From Sphaerotilus natans (lineage in GTDB: Bacteria; Pseudomonadota; Gammaproteobacteria; Burkholderiales; Burkholderiaceae_C): a DNA stretch of 64,000 nt. Within the stretch, counting starts at the first letter, position 1, and every line of letters starts with the position of its first letter. Below, piece by piece: positions 1 through 9,173 of the stretch. The notes under the pieces were generated by a model. The model saw only the letters and a program-made list of their open reading frames with translations, was not told the origin of the DNA and did not search any database. The stretch is from positions 22,817-86,816 of the forward strand of contig NZ_FTMZ01000021.1 in assembly GCF_900156335.1 (NCBI RefSeq), given 5' to 3'. The position numbers were made by a program, and so were the translations under genes.

Positions 1-2154
1 GACGATGCGGCCCTGGTCGACGACGACCACGCGATCGACCAGCGCCAGCATCGAGGTGCGGTGGGTCACCAGGACCACGGTGCGCCCCTGCGCGAACTCG
101 GTCACCCGCTTCGTCACCTGTGCCTCGGTCGAGAAGTCCATCGCGCTGGTGGGCTCGTCGAGCAGCAGCAGCGGCGCGTTGTGCAGCACCGCGCGCGCCA
201 GGCCCACGCTCTGGCGCTGGCCGCCCGAGAGCAGCTCGCCGCGCTCGCCCACCGGCATGTCGAAGCCCTTGGGGTGGCGGTTGACGAAATCGAGCAGGCA
301 GGCGGTCTCGGCCGCGGCCAGCACCGCGTTCTCGTCGGCGTAGGGCAGGCCCATCGTGATGTTCTCGCGCAGCGAGCCGTAGAACAGCGTCACGTCCTGC
401 GAGACATAGCCCAGGTTGCGGCGCACGTCGGCCGGGTCGAGCTGGCGCAGGTCGATGCCGTCGAGCAGCACCGCGCCGCTGGTGGGCTGGTACAGGCCCA
501 GCATCAGCTTCTGGATCGTGGTCTTGCCCGAGCCGACCCGCCCGATCAGCGCCACCCGCTCGCCGCGCGCGATCTTCAGGCTGATGCCGTCGAGCACCGG
601 ATCGTCGCGGCCGGGATAGGCGAAGCGCACGTCGCGCAGCTCGATGTCGCCGCGGATCTCGCGCCGGTGCAGGAAGGCCGCGCCCGGCTCGCGCTCGACC
701 GGCTGGGCCATGATGCGGTCGAGCGACTCCAGCGCGGTGCGCGCGCCCTGGTACTGCATCAGGAGGCCGACGATCTGGCCGGCCGGCGCCAGCGCGCGGC
801 TGGCCAGCGTGGTGCAGGCGATCAGCGCGCCCATCGTCAGCTCGCGCTGCGAGATCAGGTGCACGCCGATCAGGATCACGCTGAGCGAGACGATCTGGCT
901 CAGCCACTGCGTGCCGTAGCTGGCGTGGCTGGAGAGTGCGCGCATGCGCACGTTGGTGCGCGCCAGGAAGAGATTGACCCGCTCCCAGCGCGCCTGGATC
1001 ACGCCCTCGGCGGCCTGGGTCTTGATCGTCTCGATGCCGGTCAGCGCCTCCACCAGCGTGGCGTTGCGCTGCGCGCTGGCCTGGTAGGTCGACTCCGACA
1101 GCTCGTGCAGCCGGTGCTGCAGGATGAAGCCGATCACCAGGATCAGCACGAAGGCCGCCACCACCGGCAGCACCATCCACGGCGAGATCCAGGCCATGAC
1201 CGCCAGGAAGATCAGCGCGAAGGGCAGGTCGATCATCGCGGTGACGGTCGAGGAGGCGATGAAGTCGCGCACCGTCTCGAAGCCGCGCAGGTTGGCCGCG
1301 AAGGAGCCGACCGACTGCGGCCGGTGCTCCAGCCGCATGCCCAGCACCCGCTCCATCAGCGAGGACGAGAGCTGAACGTCGATGCGCGCGCTGGCCTCGT
1401 CGACGAAGTGGCTGCGCAGCGAGCGCATGTAGAGATCGGCCAGCAGCACCAGCAGCAGGCCCAGCGCCAGCACCCACAGCGTCTCGACCGCATGGTTGGG
1501 CACCACCCGGTCGTAGACGTTCATCGTGAAGATGGGGAAGGCCAGCGCGAACAGGTTGATCAGCAGCGCCGCCCACAGCACGTCGCGGTAGACGCCGCGC
1601 TGGCTGGCGATCGCGCTCCAGAACCAGTGGCCGGAGCGGGTGCGGCGCACCTCGGGCGTGCGCTCGTCGAAGCGGAAGTGCGGGCGCACGAACAGCACCA
1701 CGCCGCCATGGCGCCGCGCCAGGTCCTTGCGCGGCATCACCACCGCGCCCTGGCCGGTCTCGGGCAGCAGCACCCGGGCGTCACCCTCCTCGGTCCAGCC
1801 CAGCAGCACGCAGGCGCTGCTGCCGCGCAGGATCAGGATCGCCGGCAGCGTGGCGGTGTCGATGCGGTCGGCGCGCAGGCGCTGCAGCTTGGTCGACAGG
1901 CCGGCGCGCTGCGCGGCCCGCTCGGCCAGAGCCAGCGTCAGCCGGCCGTTCTCCAGCGGCAGCCCGGCCGACAGGGCCGCGCGCGAGCTGGCCACGCCGT
2001 GCAGCCGGCAGACCTCGAGCAGGCAGTCGAGCAGCGGGTCGGGGTGGATCAGGTCCTCGCGCAGGCGCTCGGTGGCGGGATCACGGGGCACGGACGGCGG
2101 CACAGGGGCCGCCGCCGCAGGCGCGCCAGGCGCGCCGGGTCGGTTCGGATTCAT
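1..2154 (-). CDS. Type I secretion ABC transporter, LapB family (C-terminus beyond window)
   Basis: Inner-membrane ATPase/permease that would energise export of a large adhesin or RTX-type protein through a type I secretion channel. The 718 visible residues read in order as an N-terminal C39-like domain without the catalytic Cys of true C39 peptidases (about 35-160), a transmembrane domain (about 165-460) and an ABC ATPase. The ATPase has Walker A GRVGSGKTT near residue 538, signature LSGGQRQS near 640 and Walker B LLLLDEPTSAMD near 662. The start ATG at 2154 precedes a Pro/Ala-rich leader. The gene continues off the left edge, so only the extreme C-terminus is missing. No membrane-fusion or outer-membrane partner is visible here. 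LapB/LssB assignment rests on domain order and the degenerate C39 domain; the substrate is unknown. Confidence 0.88.
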   Translation of the reverse strand, partial: MNPNRPGAPGAPAAAAPVPPSVPRDPATERLREDLIHPDPLLDCLLEVCRLHGVASSRAALSAGLPLENGRLTLALAERAAQRAGLSTKLQRLRADRIDTATLPAILILRGSSACVLLGWTEEGDARVLLPETGQGAVVMPRKDLARRHGGVVLFVRPHFRFDERTPEVRRTRSGHWFWSAIASQRGVYRDVLWAALLINLFALAFPIFTMNVYDRVVPNHAVETLWVLALGLLLVLLADLYMRSLRSHFVDEASARIDVQLSSSLMERVLGMRLEHRPQSVGSFAANLRGFETVRDFIASSTVTAMIDLPFALIFLAVMAWISPWMVLPVVAAFVLILVIGFILQHRLHELSESTYQASAQRNATLVEALTGIETIKTQAAEGVIQARWERVNLFLARTNVRMRALSSHASYGTQWLSQIVSLSVILIGVHLISQRELTMGALIACTTLASRALAPAGQIVGLLMQYQGARTALESLDRIMAQPVEREPGAAFLHRREIRGDIELRDVRFAYPGRDDPVLDGISLKIARGERVALIGRVGSGKTTIQKLMLGLYQPTSGAVLLDGIDLRQLDPADVRRNLGYVSQDVTLFYGSLRENITMGLPYADENAVLAAAETACLLDFVNRHPKGFDMPVGERGELLSGGQRQSVGLARAVLHNAPLLLLDEPTSAMDFSTEAQVTKRVTEFAQGRTVVLVTHRTSMLALVDRVVVVDQGRIV

Positions 2155-2174
2155 GGGCAAGGGTCAGTCCGGGC

Positions 2175-2720
2175 TCAGGCGATATCGGCGCAGTGCAGGC
2201 CGTATTGACCGCGCGCCTGGTCGGCGAAGAAGCGCTCCAGCGTCAGGCGCACCGTGCGGAAGGCGAGTTCGTCCCAGGGGATCTCGTCGTGGCGGAACAG
2301 CCGGGCCTCGATCGTTTCCGGGCCGGGGTCGAAGCGGGTGTCGAGCAGCCGGGCGCGGTAGAAGAAATGCACCTGGCCGACCCGCACCACGTTCAGCAGC
2401 GAGAACAGCTCCAGCAGCTCGATGCGGGCGCCGGCCTCCTCGTGCGTCTCGCGCAGCGCGCCCTCGGCGGCCGTCTCGCCCAGCTCCATGAAGCCGGCGG
2501 GCAGCGTCCAGAAGCCATGCCGGGGCTCGATGTTGCGTCGGCACAGCAGCACGCTGTCCTGCCAGAACGGCACGGTGCCGACGACATTGAGTGGGTTCTC
2601 GTAGTGGATGGTCGCGCAGGCGGGGCAGGTGGCGCGTTCGCGGTTGTCGTCCGCAGGAATGCGGTAGTCGACCGGGGAGCCGCATTCGCGGCAGTGCTTG
2701 ATACGGCGCGGCAGGAGCAT
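2175..2720 (-). CDS. NUDIX hydrolase with N-terminal zinc ribbon
   Basis: Cytoplasmic pyrophosphohydrolase of the NUDIX superfamily, 181 residues from the ATG at 2720. An N-terminal zinc ribbon is formed by two pairs, CRECG and CPAC. The NUDIX box follows as GFMELGE, seven residues, then RETHEEAGA, which contains the metal-binding glutamates. This zinc-ribbon plus NUDIX layout resembles NudC-like and ADP-ribose-type hydrolases, but the substrate cannot be told from sequence. Upstream in-frame ATGs at 2750 and 2762 would add a short tail; 2720 is preferred because conserved sequence begins there. The gene lies 20 bp downstream of the divergently facing end of the secretion ATPase start and is transcribed the same way as it. 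Confidence 0.85.
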   Translation of the reverse strand: MLLPRRIKHCRECGSPVDYRIPADDNRERATCPACATIHYENPLNVVGTVPFWQDSVLLCRRNIEPRHGFWTLPAGFMELGETAAEGALRETHEEAGARIELLELFSLLNVVRVGQVHFFYRARLLDTRFDPGPETIEARLFRHDEIPWDELAFRTVRLTLERFFADQARGQYGLHCADIA

Positions 2721-2837
2721 CCGGCCAGTGTAGTGCGCCGTGCATGGCATGATCTGAAACAATGAACACGAACAACGAGGAGTCGTTCATGCCGCGGCGT
2801 GCCGCGCCGCTTCGCTGACCGAGGAGACCTGCAAGCC

Positions 2838-3479
2838 ATGGACCTGTACAGCTACTTCCGTTCCTCCGCATCCTTTCGCGTGCGCATCGCGCTGGCGCTC
2901 AAGGGCCTGCCCCACGACTATCACGGCGTGCATCTGGTGCGCAACGAGCAGCTCGACGCCCCCTATGCCGAGATCTCGCCGCAGCGCCTGGTGCCGCTGC
3001 TGAAGGACGGCGACGCGACGCTGTCGCAGTCGCTGGCCATCATCGAGTACCTCGACGAGGTCCATCCCGAGCCGGCGCTGCTGCCGCGCGATCCGCTCGG
3101 CCGCGCGCGGGTGCGCTCGCTGGCGCTGGACATCGCCTGCGAGATCCATCCGCTCAACAACCTGCGCGTGCTGCGCTACCTGGTCAAGGAGCTCGGCGCC
3201 AGCGAGGACGCCAAGAACGCCTGGTATCGCCACTGGGTCGAGAGCGGGCTGGAGGTGGTCGAGCGTCGTCTGGCGGCCGACGCCGCCACCGGCACCTTCT
3301 GCCATGGCGACACGCCGACGCTGGCCGACTGCGTGCTGGTGCCGCAGATCTTCAACGCGCAGCGCTTTCACTGCCGCCTCGATCATGTGCCGACGGTGAT
3401 GCGCGTCTTCGAGGCCTGCATGGCGCGGCCGGCCTTCCAGGCCGCCCAGCCCTCGTCCTGCCCCGATGCCGAGGCCTGA
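2838..3479 (+). CDS. maiA: Maleylacetoacetate isomerase / zeta-class glutathione S-transferase
   Basis: Glutathione-dependent isomerase converting maleylacetoacetate to fumarylacetoacetate in tyrosine/homogentisate breakdown, 213 residues, cytoplasmic. The N-terminal thioredoxin-fold half carries the zeta-class signature as SSASFRVRIALALKG: the catalytic Ser is kept while the Cys of the eukaryotic motif SSCS is Ala, which is common in bacterial members. The C-terminal helical GST domain follows. The ATG at 2838 is preceded by a purine-rich site (GAGGAGA, 2821-2827) and matches the family start. No other homogentisate genes are nearby, so a more general zeta-GST role is possible. Its 3' end overlaps pgeF by 14 bp. 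Confidence 0.88.
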   Translation: MDLYSYFRSSASFRVRIALALKGLPHDYHGVHLVRNEQLDAPYAEISPQRLVPLLKDGDATLSQSLAIIEYLDEVHPEPALLPRDPLGRARVRSLALDIACEIHPLNNLRVLRYLVKELGASEDAKNAWYRHWVESGLEVVERRLAADAATGTFCHGDTPTLADCVLVPQIFNAQRFHCRLDHVPTVMRVFEACMARPAFQAAQPSSCPDAEA

Positions 3480-4317
3480 GCCGGTGCTGCCTCGCGATGC
3501 GGCCTGGCCGGCCGACTGGCTGCGGCCGGTCTTCTCCAGCGCGCGGGTCGGCGCGGTGATGACCACCCGCGCCGGCGGCGTGAGCCAGGCGCCCTGGGAC
3601 AGCCTGAACCTGCGCGACGAGGTGGGCGACGACCCGGCTGCGGTGCGCGAGAACCGCGCGCGGCTGCATGCGGCCATCGGCCGATCGAGCGTGCTGCTGG
3701 CGCAGGTCCACGGCGCGGACGTCTGCACGCTGGAGGATCTGCCCCCTGGGGCCGAGCAGGCGCAGCCGGCCGAGCGCGTGCGCGCCGACGGCTGCGTGAC
3801 CGCCACGTCGGCGCGCGCCTGCGAGATCCAGGTCGCCGACTGCCTGCCGGTGCTGTTCGCCGACCGGCAGGGGCGGGCGGTCGGCGCGGCCCATGCCGGC
3901 TGGCGCGGGCTGGCGGCGGGCGTGCTGGAGGCCACGCTGGCGCGGGTGTGCGCGCTGGCGGGCGCCGCGCCGGACGAGATCGAGTGCTGGCTCGGCCCCT
4001 GCATCGGCCCGACGCATTTCGAGGTCGGCCCGGAAGTGGTGGCGGCCTTTCTCGGCACGGGAGCGGGCGAGCGCAGTGCCTTCCACCAGCCTTCGCCGGG
4101 CGGCCAGGGCCGCTCGATGCTGGATCTGGCCGCGCTGGGGCGGGCGCGTCTGCATCGCGCCGGGGTGGTGGCGCTGAGTGGCAACGACAGCAGCCTGTCG
4201 TGGTGCACGCGCAACGATCCGACGCGTTATTTCTCCTATCGCCACCGTGCCTGCACCGGGCGCATGGCCGCGCTGGTCTGGATCGATCCGACGATCGCGC
4301 CCCAATCTGGGTGCTGA
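3466..4317 (+). CDS. pgeF: Peptidoglycan editing factor PgeF (YfiH/laccase-domain family)
   Basis: Member of the YfiH/DUF152 family of 283 residues. Proteins of this family were first named multicopper polyphenol oxidases and later linked to purine nucleoside cleavage and to removal of misincorporated L-Ser from peptidoglycan precursors. Family landmarks are visible: the QVHG motif, VADCLPVL, AAHAGWRGLAAGV, GPCIGP, and the C-terminal region with CTRND and YFSYRH, which supply the metal-binding His and Cys residues. The start ATG lies inside the last codons of maiA, which implies translational coupling. It sits just before the PHB region, separated from phaC by a small gene on the opposite strand. 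Confidence 0.88.
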   Translation: MPRPEPVLPRDAAWPADWLRPVFSSARVGAVMTTRAGGVSQAPWDSLNLRDEVGDDPAAVRENRARLHAAIGRSSVLLAQVHGADVCTLEDLPPGAEQAQPAERVRADGCVTATSARACEIQVADCLPVLFADRQGRAVGAAHAGWRGLAAGVLEATLARVCALAGAAPDEIECWLGPCIGPTHFEVGPEVVAAFLGTGAGERSAFHQPSPGGQGRSMLDLAALGRARLHRAGVVALSGNDSSLSWCTRNDPTRYFSYRHRACTGRMAALVWIDPTIAPQSGC

Positions 4318-4389
4318 TCCGATCATTCGTGTGGAATTGCCGTCTGGATGTTGCTGCAATCCGACTAAAAAAAGGTACGCCGCCGTGTC

Positions 4390-4686
4390 TTACGATTCTT
4401 TGCGCAGTGAATCGTTAGAACTTGTTTCGGGTTTTCCCGCGGTGCCGCGGGTTTCCATTTGATCTGCATCAAGCTCTTGGGCCTGTGCACGTTCGGCCTG
4501 TTCCTGCAGGTGGCGTGCCCGGCGCCGCATCGGTGTGCCCATCAGATACATGACGATCGACAGCGGCAGCGCGCCATAGAGCAGGAAGGTGAAGATCGCA
4601 CCGAGTATGGTGCCCTGCGGGTGCATCGCCTCGGCGGCGGCCATCATCAAGCTGACATAAAGCCACGCGATCGCAATCAGGTACAT
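4390..4686 (-). CDS. Small membrane protein, unknown function
   Basis: A 98-residue protein with two predicted membrane segments: residues 1-19 (MYLIAIAWLYVSLMMAAAEA) and a second near 27-48 ending in MYLMG. They are followed by a basic, glutamine- and glutamate-rich cytoplasmic tail beginning RRRARHLQEQAERAQ. The start ATG at 4686 has an AGGAAA site 5 bp upstream. It is divergent from phaC, whose start is 94 bp away, so the two promoters share a short intergenic region. I do not recognise a characterised family. The hydrophobic pattern, the Shine-Dalgarno site and the absence of any competing gene support a real gene. Confidence 0.72.
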   Translation of the reverse strand: MYLIAIAWLYVSLMMAAAEAMHPQGTILGAIFTFLLYGALPLSIVMYLMGTPMRRRARHLQEQAERAQAQELDADQMETRGTAGKPETSSNDSLRKES

Positions 4687-4779
4687 GGGGGTTTCCTGTG
4701 GTCCCGGAGAAAGGGTTCTGTATGAAATGGCCGTGCATAATGCCTCTGAACGCAGATACCGTGCCTTCGGAGGAGATGA

Positions 4780-6486
4780 ATGAACCCTTTCGACCCGTCG
4801 ACGTTCAACCTGCCTGACCTGTCCGCCTTCGGCCGGACCGGCGAGAAGCTGCAGGGCATGGGCCAGAGTGTCGGCGAGAACCTGCTCACGCTCTCGCGCA
4901 TGCAGATCCCGCCGCAGGAGCTGGCGCGCATCCAGGGTGAATACCTGAAGGAAGCCGCCGAGCTCTGGAATGCCGGGCTGCAGTCCGGCGGCAAGGTCAG
5001 CCTGCCCAAGGACCGCCGCTTTTCCACCGCCGAGTGGACCGACAATCCGGCCTCCGGTTTTGCGGCCGCCAGCTATCTGCTCAACGCCCGCACGCTGATG
5101 CAATTGGCCGAGGCGGTGCAGGGGGACGAGAAAACCCGTACCCGCATCCGCTTCGCGGTCCAGCAATGGATCGACGCCAGCGCCCCGTCCAATTATCTGG
5201 CGCTCAATCCCGAGGCGCAGAAGAAGGCGCTGGAAACCCGCGGCGAGAGCATCGCCCAGGGCGTGCAGCAGCTGGTCAACGACATCCGCCAGGGCCATGT
5301 CTCGCAGACCGACGAGTCGGTCTTCGAGGTCGGCCGCAACGTCGCCACCAGCGAGGGTGCGGTCGTGTTCGAGAACGAGCTGTTCCAGCTCATCGAGTAC
5401 AAGCCGCTGACCGCGCAGGTGCACGAGCGCCCGATGCTGTTCGTGCCGCCGTGCATCAACAAGTACTACATCCTCGACCTGCAGCCGGACAACTCCGTCA
5501 TCCGCTACACCGTCGAGCAGGGCCACCGCCTCTTTGTCGTCAGCTGGCGCAACCCCGGCGACGACATGGCCGCGTTCACCTGGGACGACTACATCGAGAA
5601 GGCGGTCATCCAGGCCATCCGCGTGGTCCAGGAGATCGGCGGCAGCGACACGATCGACACGCTGGGCTTCTGCGTCGGCGGCACCATCCTGACGACCGCG
5701 CTGGCGGTGCTGGCCGCGCGCGGCGAGCAGCCGGCGGCCAGCGTCACGCTGCTGACCACGCTGCTGGACTTCAGCAACACCGGCATTCTCGACATCTTCG
5801 TCGACGAGACCTCGGTGCGGCTGCGCGAGATGACCATCGGCACGGACGCGCCGCAGGGCCCGGGCATGCTGCGCGGCAAGGAGCTGGCGGCCACCTTCAG
5901 CTTCCTGCGCCCGAATGATCTGGTCTGGAACTATGTGGTCGGCAACTACCTGAAGGGCGAGACGCCGCCGCCGTTCGACCTGCTGTACTGGAACTCCGAC
6001 AGCACCAACCTGCCGGGCAACATGTACTGCTGGTACCTGCGCCACACCTACCTCGAGGACAAGCTCAAGGTGCCGGGCGCGCTGACCGTCTGCGGCGAGA
6101 AGGTCGACATCGGCAAGATCGAGGCGCCGGTCTATCTCTACGCCTCGCGCGAGGACCACATCGTGCCGTGGGACGCTGCCTACCAGAGCACGAAGCTGTT
6201 CAAGGGCCCGCGGCGCTTCGTGCTGGGTGCTTCCGGTCACATCGCCGGCGTGGTCAATCCGCCGGCCAAGAAGAAGCGCAACTTCTGGACGAACGACGAA
6301 CTGCCGGCCTCGGCCGACGACTGGCTGACCGGCGCCACCTCGGTGCCGGGCAGCTGGTGGCCGGACTGGGCCGACTGGCTGGCGCAGCACGCCGGCAAGA
6401 AGAAGGCCGCGCCGAAGGCCTATGGCAACCGCCAGCACAAGGTCATCGAGCCGGCTCCGGGGCGCTACGTCAAGCAGAAGGTCTGA
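4780..6486 (+). CDS. phaC: Class I poly(3-hydroxyalkanoate) synthase
   Basis: Polymerises (R)-3-hydroxybutyryl-CoA into PHB at the granule surface; 568 residues, usual for class I. The N-terminal PhaC_N region is followed by an alpha/beta hydrolase core with the lipase-like box GFCVGG, in which Cys298 is the nucleophile. Asp459 (in SREDHIVPW) and His487 (in GASGHIAG) complete the triad. The ATG at 4780 has a strong GGAGGAG site at 4769-4775; the overlapping ATG at 4776 is out of frame. The gene heads a phaC-phaA-phaB operon with 71 bp to phaA. No phasin or phaR lies in the window. Confidence 0.97.
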   Translation: MNPFDPSTFNLPDLSAFGRTGEKLQGMGQSVGENLLTLSRMQIPPQELARIQGEYLKEAAELWNAGLQSGGKVSLPKDRRFSTAEWTDNPASGFAAASYLLNARTLMQLAEAVQGDEKTRTRIRFAVQQWIDASAPSNYLALNPEAQKKALETRGESIAQGVQQLVNDIRQGHVSQTDESVFEVGRNVATSEGAVVFENELFQLIEYKPLTAQVHERPMLFVPPCINKYYILDLQPDNSVIRYTVEQGHRLFVVSWRNPGDDMAAFTWDDYIEKAVIQAIRVVQEIGGSDTIDTLGFCVGGTILTTALAVLAARGEQPAASVTLLTTLLDFSNTGILDIFVDETSVRLREMTIGTDAPQGPGMLRGKELAATFSFLRPNDLVWNYVVGNYLKGETPPPFDLLYWNSDSTNLPGNMYCWYLRHTYLEDKLKVPGALTVCGEKVDIGKIEAPVYLYASREDHIVPWDAAYQSTKLFKGPRRFVLGASGHIAGVVNPPAKKKRNFWTNDELPASADDWLTGATSVPGSWWPDWADWLAQHAGKKKAAPKAYGNRQHKVIEPAPGRYVKQKV

Positions 6487-6557
6487 CGACGCGGCGTGCC
6501 CGTCTTTCAACCGCGGTCCGCAAAGGACCCACTGGACACTGAATCAGGAGAAAACGC

Positions 6558-7736
6558 ATGACCGACATCGTGATCGTTGCAGCGGCACGTACCGCCGTGG
6601 GCAAGTTCGGAGGCACGCTGGCCAAGACCGCGGCGCCCGAGCTGGGCGCCACGGTCATCCGCTCGCTGCTGCAGCGCACGGGCCTGTCCGGCGAGCAGAT
6701 CGGCGAAGTCATTCTTGGCCAGGTGCTGACCGCCGGCTCGGGCCAGAACCCGGCCCGCCAGTCCGTCATCAAGTCCGGTCTGCCGCAGGGCGTTCCGGCG
6801 ATGACCATCAACAAGGTCTGCGGCTCGGGCCTGAAGGCGGTGATGCTGGGCGCCCAGGCCATCCGTGACGGCGACTCCGAGATCATCATCGCCGGCGGCC
6901 AGGAGAACATGAGCGCCAGCCCGCACGTGCTGCCCGCCTCGCGCGACGGCCAGCGCATGGGCGACTGGAAGCTGGTCGACACCATGATCAACGACGGCCT
7001 GTGGGACGTGTACAACCAGTACCACATGGGCATCACCGCCGAGAACGTCGCCAAGAAGTACGGCATCACCCGCGAGATGCAGGACGCGCTGGCGCTGGCC
7101 TCGCAGCAGAAGGCTGCGGCCGCCCAGGACGCCGGCCGCTTCGACGACGAGATCGTGCCGGTCTCGATCCCGCAGAAGAAGGGCGACCCGGTCGTCTTCT
7201 CGAAGGACGAGTTCATCAACCGCAAGACCAGTCTGGACGTGCTGGCGGGTCTGCGTCCGGCCTTCGACAAGGCCGGCTCGGTCACCGCGGGCAACGCCTC
7301 GGGCATCAACGACGGCGCCGCTGCCGTGATGCTGATGTCGGCCGCCAAGGCCGAGGCGCTGGGCCTGAAGCCGATGGCGCGCATCGCCTCCTACGCCAGC
7401 GCCGGCCTGGATCCGGCCTTCATGGGCATGGGCCCGGTGCCGGCGGCTCGCCGCGCCCTGGAGCGCGCGGGCTGGTCCGCCGCCGACCTCGACCTGCTCG
7501 AGATCAACGAGGCCTTCGCGGCCCAGGCCTGCGCGGTCCACCAGGAAATGGGCTGGGACCTGTCGAAGGTCAACGTCAACGGCGGCGCGATCGCCATCGG
7601 TCACCCGATCGGCGCCTCCGGCTGCCGCATCCTGGTCACGCTGCTGCACGAGATGCAGCGCCGTGACGCGAAGAAGGGCATCGCCTCGCTGTGCATCGGC
7701 GGCGGCATGGGTGTCGCGCTGACGGTCGAGCGCTGA
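6558..7736 (+). CDS. phaA: Acetyl-CoA C-acetyltransferase (beta-ketothiolase)
   Basis: Condenses two acetyl-CoA to acetoacetyl-CoA, the first step of PHB synthesis; 392 residues, the normal thiolase length. Cys88 in [11 protein letters not shown] is the acyl-accepting nucleophile. The C-terminal [21 protein letters not shown] and CIGGGMG motifs supply the catalytic His and the second Cys. An AGGAGA site lies just before the start ATG. It is cotranscribed with phaC and phaB. Because no paaJ is seen in the phenylacetate cluster, this thiolase or one elsewhere in the genome might help there, but the operon context points to PHB. Confidence 0.96.
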   Translation: MTDIVIVAAARTAVGKFGGTLAKTAAPELGATVIRSLLQRTGLSGEQIGEVILGQVLTAGSGQNPARQSVIKSGLPQGVPAMTINKVCGSGLKAVMLGAQAIRDGDSEIIIAGGQENMSASPHVLPASRDGQRMGDWKLVDTMINDGLWDVYNQYHMGITAENVAKKYGITREMQDALALASQQKAAAAQDAGRFDDEIVPVSIPQKKGDPVVFSKDEFINRKTSLDVLAGLRPAFDKAGSVTAGNASGINDGAAAVMLMSAAKAEALGLKPMARIASYASAGLDPAFMGMGPVPAARRALERAGWSAADLDLLEINEAFAAQACAVHQEMGWDLSKVNVNGGAIAIGHPIGASGCRILVTLLHEMQRRDAKKGIASLCIGGGMGVALTVER

Positions 7737-7816
7737 TTTCCCTTTCGGTCCCTTTCGCGAGCCTTCACTCGTCTGCGCTCGCTGTGAGCGCAGACCCATC
7801 ACAAGGAGAGACAGAC

Positions 7817-8554
7817 ATGGCACAGAAAATCGCATACGTCACCGGCGGCATGGGTGGCATCGGCACCTCGATCTGCCGTCGTCTGCACAAGGACGGCTTC
7901 AAGGTCATCGCCGGCTGCGGCCCGACCCGTGACTTCCAGAAGTGGCTCGACGAGCAGGCTGCGGCCGGCTACACCTTCTACGCCTCGGTCGGCAACGTCG
8001 CCGAGTGGGACTCGACCGTCGAGGCCTTCGCCAAGGCCAAGGCCGAGCACGGCCCGATCGACGTGCTGGTCAACAACGCCGGCATCACCAAGGACCGCAT
8101 GTTCCTGAAGATGACCCGCGAGGACTGGGACGCGGTCATCAGCACCAACCTGACCTCGATGTTCAACGTCACCAAGCAGGTGGTCGGCGACATGGTCGAG
8201 CGCGGTTTCGGTCGCATCATCCAGATCTCGTCGGTCAACGGCGAGAAGGGCCAGGCCGGTCAGACCAACTACTCGGCCGCCAAGGCCGGCATGCACGGCT
8301 TCACGATGGCGCTGGCGCAGGAACTCGCCGCCAAGGGCGTGACCGTCAACACCGTCAGCCCGGGCTACATCGGCACCGACATGGTCCGCGCGATCCGTCC
8401 GGACGTGCTCGACAAGATCATCGCCACCATTCCGGTCAAGCGTCTGGGCACGCCGGAGGAGATCGGCTCGATCGTCGCCTGGCTGGCAGGCGAGGATTCC
8501 GGCTTCACCACCGGCGCGGACTTCTCGTGCAACGGCGGCCTGCACATGGGCTGA
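7817..8554 (+). CDS. phaB: Acetoacetyl-CoA reductase
   Basis: NADPH-dependent short-chain dehydrogenase that makes (R)-3-hydroxybutyryl-CoA for the synthase; 245 residues, typical for PhaB. The nucleotide-binding glycine motif is TGGMGGIG near the N-terminus. NNAGIT follows, and the catalytic Ser is in ISSVNG with Tyr and Lys in YSAAKAG. The ATG at 7817 has an AAGGAGA site 8 bp upstream. Last gene of the pha operon, followed 33 bp later by a stem-loop terminator. Confidence 0.96.
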   Translation: MAQKIAYVTGGMGGIGTSICRRLHKDGFKVIAGCGPTRDFQKWLDEQAAAGYTFYASVGNVAEWDSTVEAFAKAKAEHGPIDVLVNNAGITKDRMFLKMTREDWDAVISTNLTSMFNVTKQVVGDMVERGFGRIIQISSVNGEKGQAGQTNYSAAKAGMHGFTMALAQELAAKGVTVNTVSPGYIGTDMVRAIRPDVLDKIIATIPVKRLGTPEEIGSIVAWLAGEDSGFTTGADFSCNGGLHMG

Positions 8555-8586
8555 TGCCTCGCTGGCGGTGACGCCTGCGACTCCGA

Positions 8587-8609
8587 GGGCCGGCCTTGCC
8601 GGCCCTTTT
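8587..8609 (+). terminator. Rho-independent terminator after phaCAB
   Basis: A perfect 8-bp stem, GGGCCGGC at 8587-8594 and GCCGGCCC at 8598-8605, closes a 3-nt loop and is followed by TTTT. Its place 33 bp after the phaB stop codon fits the end of the PHB operon. It lies in the 80-bp space before the convergent gene at 8635. Confidence 0.85.
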
Positions 8610-8634
8610 GCTTTTCCTCCGGGCCGTGCCTGGG

Positions 8635-9021
8635 TCACTGCACCGCGATCAGCGCGTCCAGCGCGGCGCAGACCTCGCGCATGCTGCCGCTGATGCGCAC
8701 CCGACGCGGGTCCTGGGGATCGATCTGAAGATGGAGGCGTTCGTCTGCGGCATCGGGAAGCCGGCGGGGGAAGGCCTGGCGCGCCGAGGTCGGCATGCTG
8801 CGCGAGAGCACGATACCCGGCGCAGACGCGGGCCGCCGCGGCACGATGGGCGATGCCGGCGAGAGGGGTGAGAGGGGTGAGAGCGAGGGCCGGGGCAGTG
8901 GCCGGTCGGACATCGCCGCGACTGCGGCCAGATCGAGATCGGGTGCGAAGTCCGCTGCGAGATTCGGCGACAGTATCGGGCGCGGAGCGCGGCGCAGCCA
9001 GCGGGCGAGCATCGGAAACAT
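8635..9021 (-). CDS. Hypothetical protein, proline/serine-rich centre
   Basis: A 128-residue protein I do not recognise. It begins MFPMLARWLRRAPRP, has a Pro/Ser-rich middle with the run LSPLSPLSP (made by a short DNA repeat near 8862-8882), and ends in a more ordered segment (LHLQIDPQDPRRVRISGSMREV) that could form a small fold. The ATG at 9021 is chosen because GGGAGG lies 5 bp upstream; upstream in-frame codons have no such site. Convergent with the pha operon and downstream of lexA on the same strand. Coding status is supported by the ribosome-binding site and GC bias only. Confidence 0.55.
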   Translation of the reverse strand: MFPMLARWLRRAPRPILSPNLAADFAPDLDLAAVAAMSDRPLPRPSLSPLSPLSPASPIVPRRPASAPGIVLSRSMPTSARQAFPRRLPDAADERLHLQIDPQDPRRVRISGSMREVCAALDALIAVQ

Positions 9022-9173
9022 CGGAACCTCCCGGATCTTGAGGGTACCGGTGCAGGCGAGCATCAGCCCGCCCGGCCGGAGGGGCCGCATGGCGCGACAG
9101 GCGACCCGCGAGTCCGGGTCGGGACGAGAGGCAAGGGCGGCCGACGCTCCGCGAGCGGTGTGGCCGCCGGCCG

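Noticed and set aside
61..2208. Long plus-strand open frame opposite the secretion ABC transporter
   Set aside because: Composition is His/Gln/Arg-rich as expected for an antisense shadow in GC-rich DNA; the minus strand encodes a clear ABC transporter.
4687..6510. Minus-strand frame opposite phaC continuing into the small membrane protein
   Set aside because: Only the last 98 codons (from 4686) resemble a protein with membrane segments and a ribosome-binding site; the part opposite phaC is a shadow.
9136..9168. Inverted repeat after lexA as a terminator
   Set aside because: The stem is only 7 bp with imperfect nesting and there is no T run on the minus strand, so I noted it only in the lexA entry.
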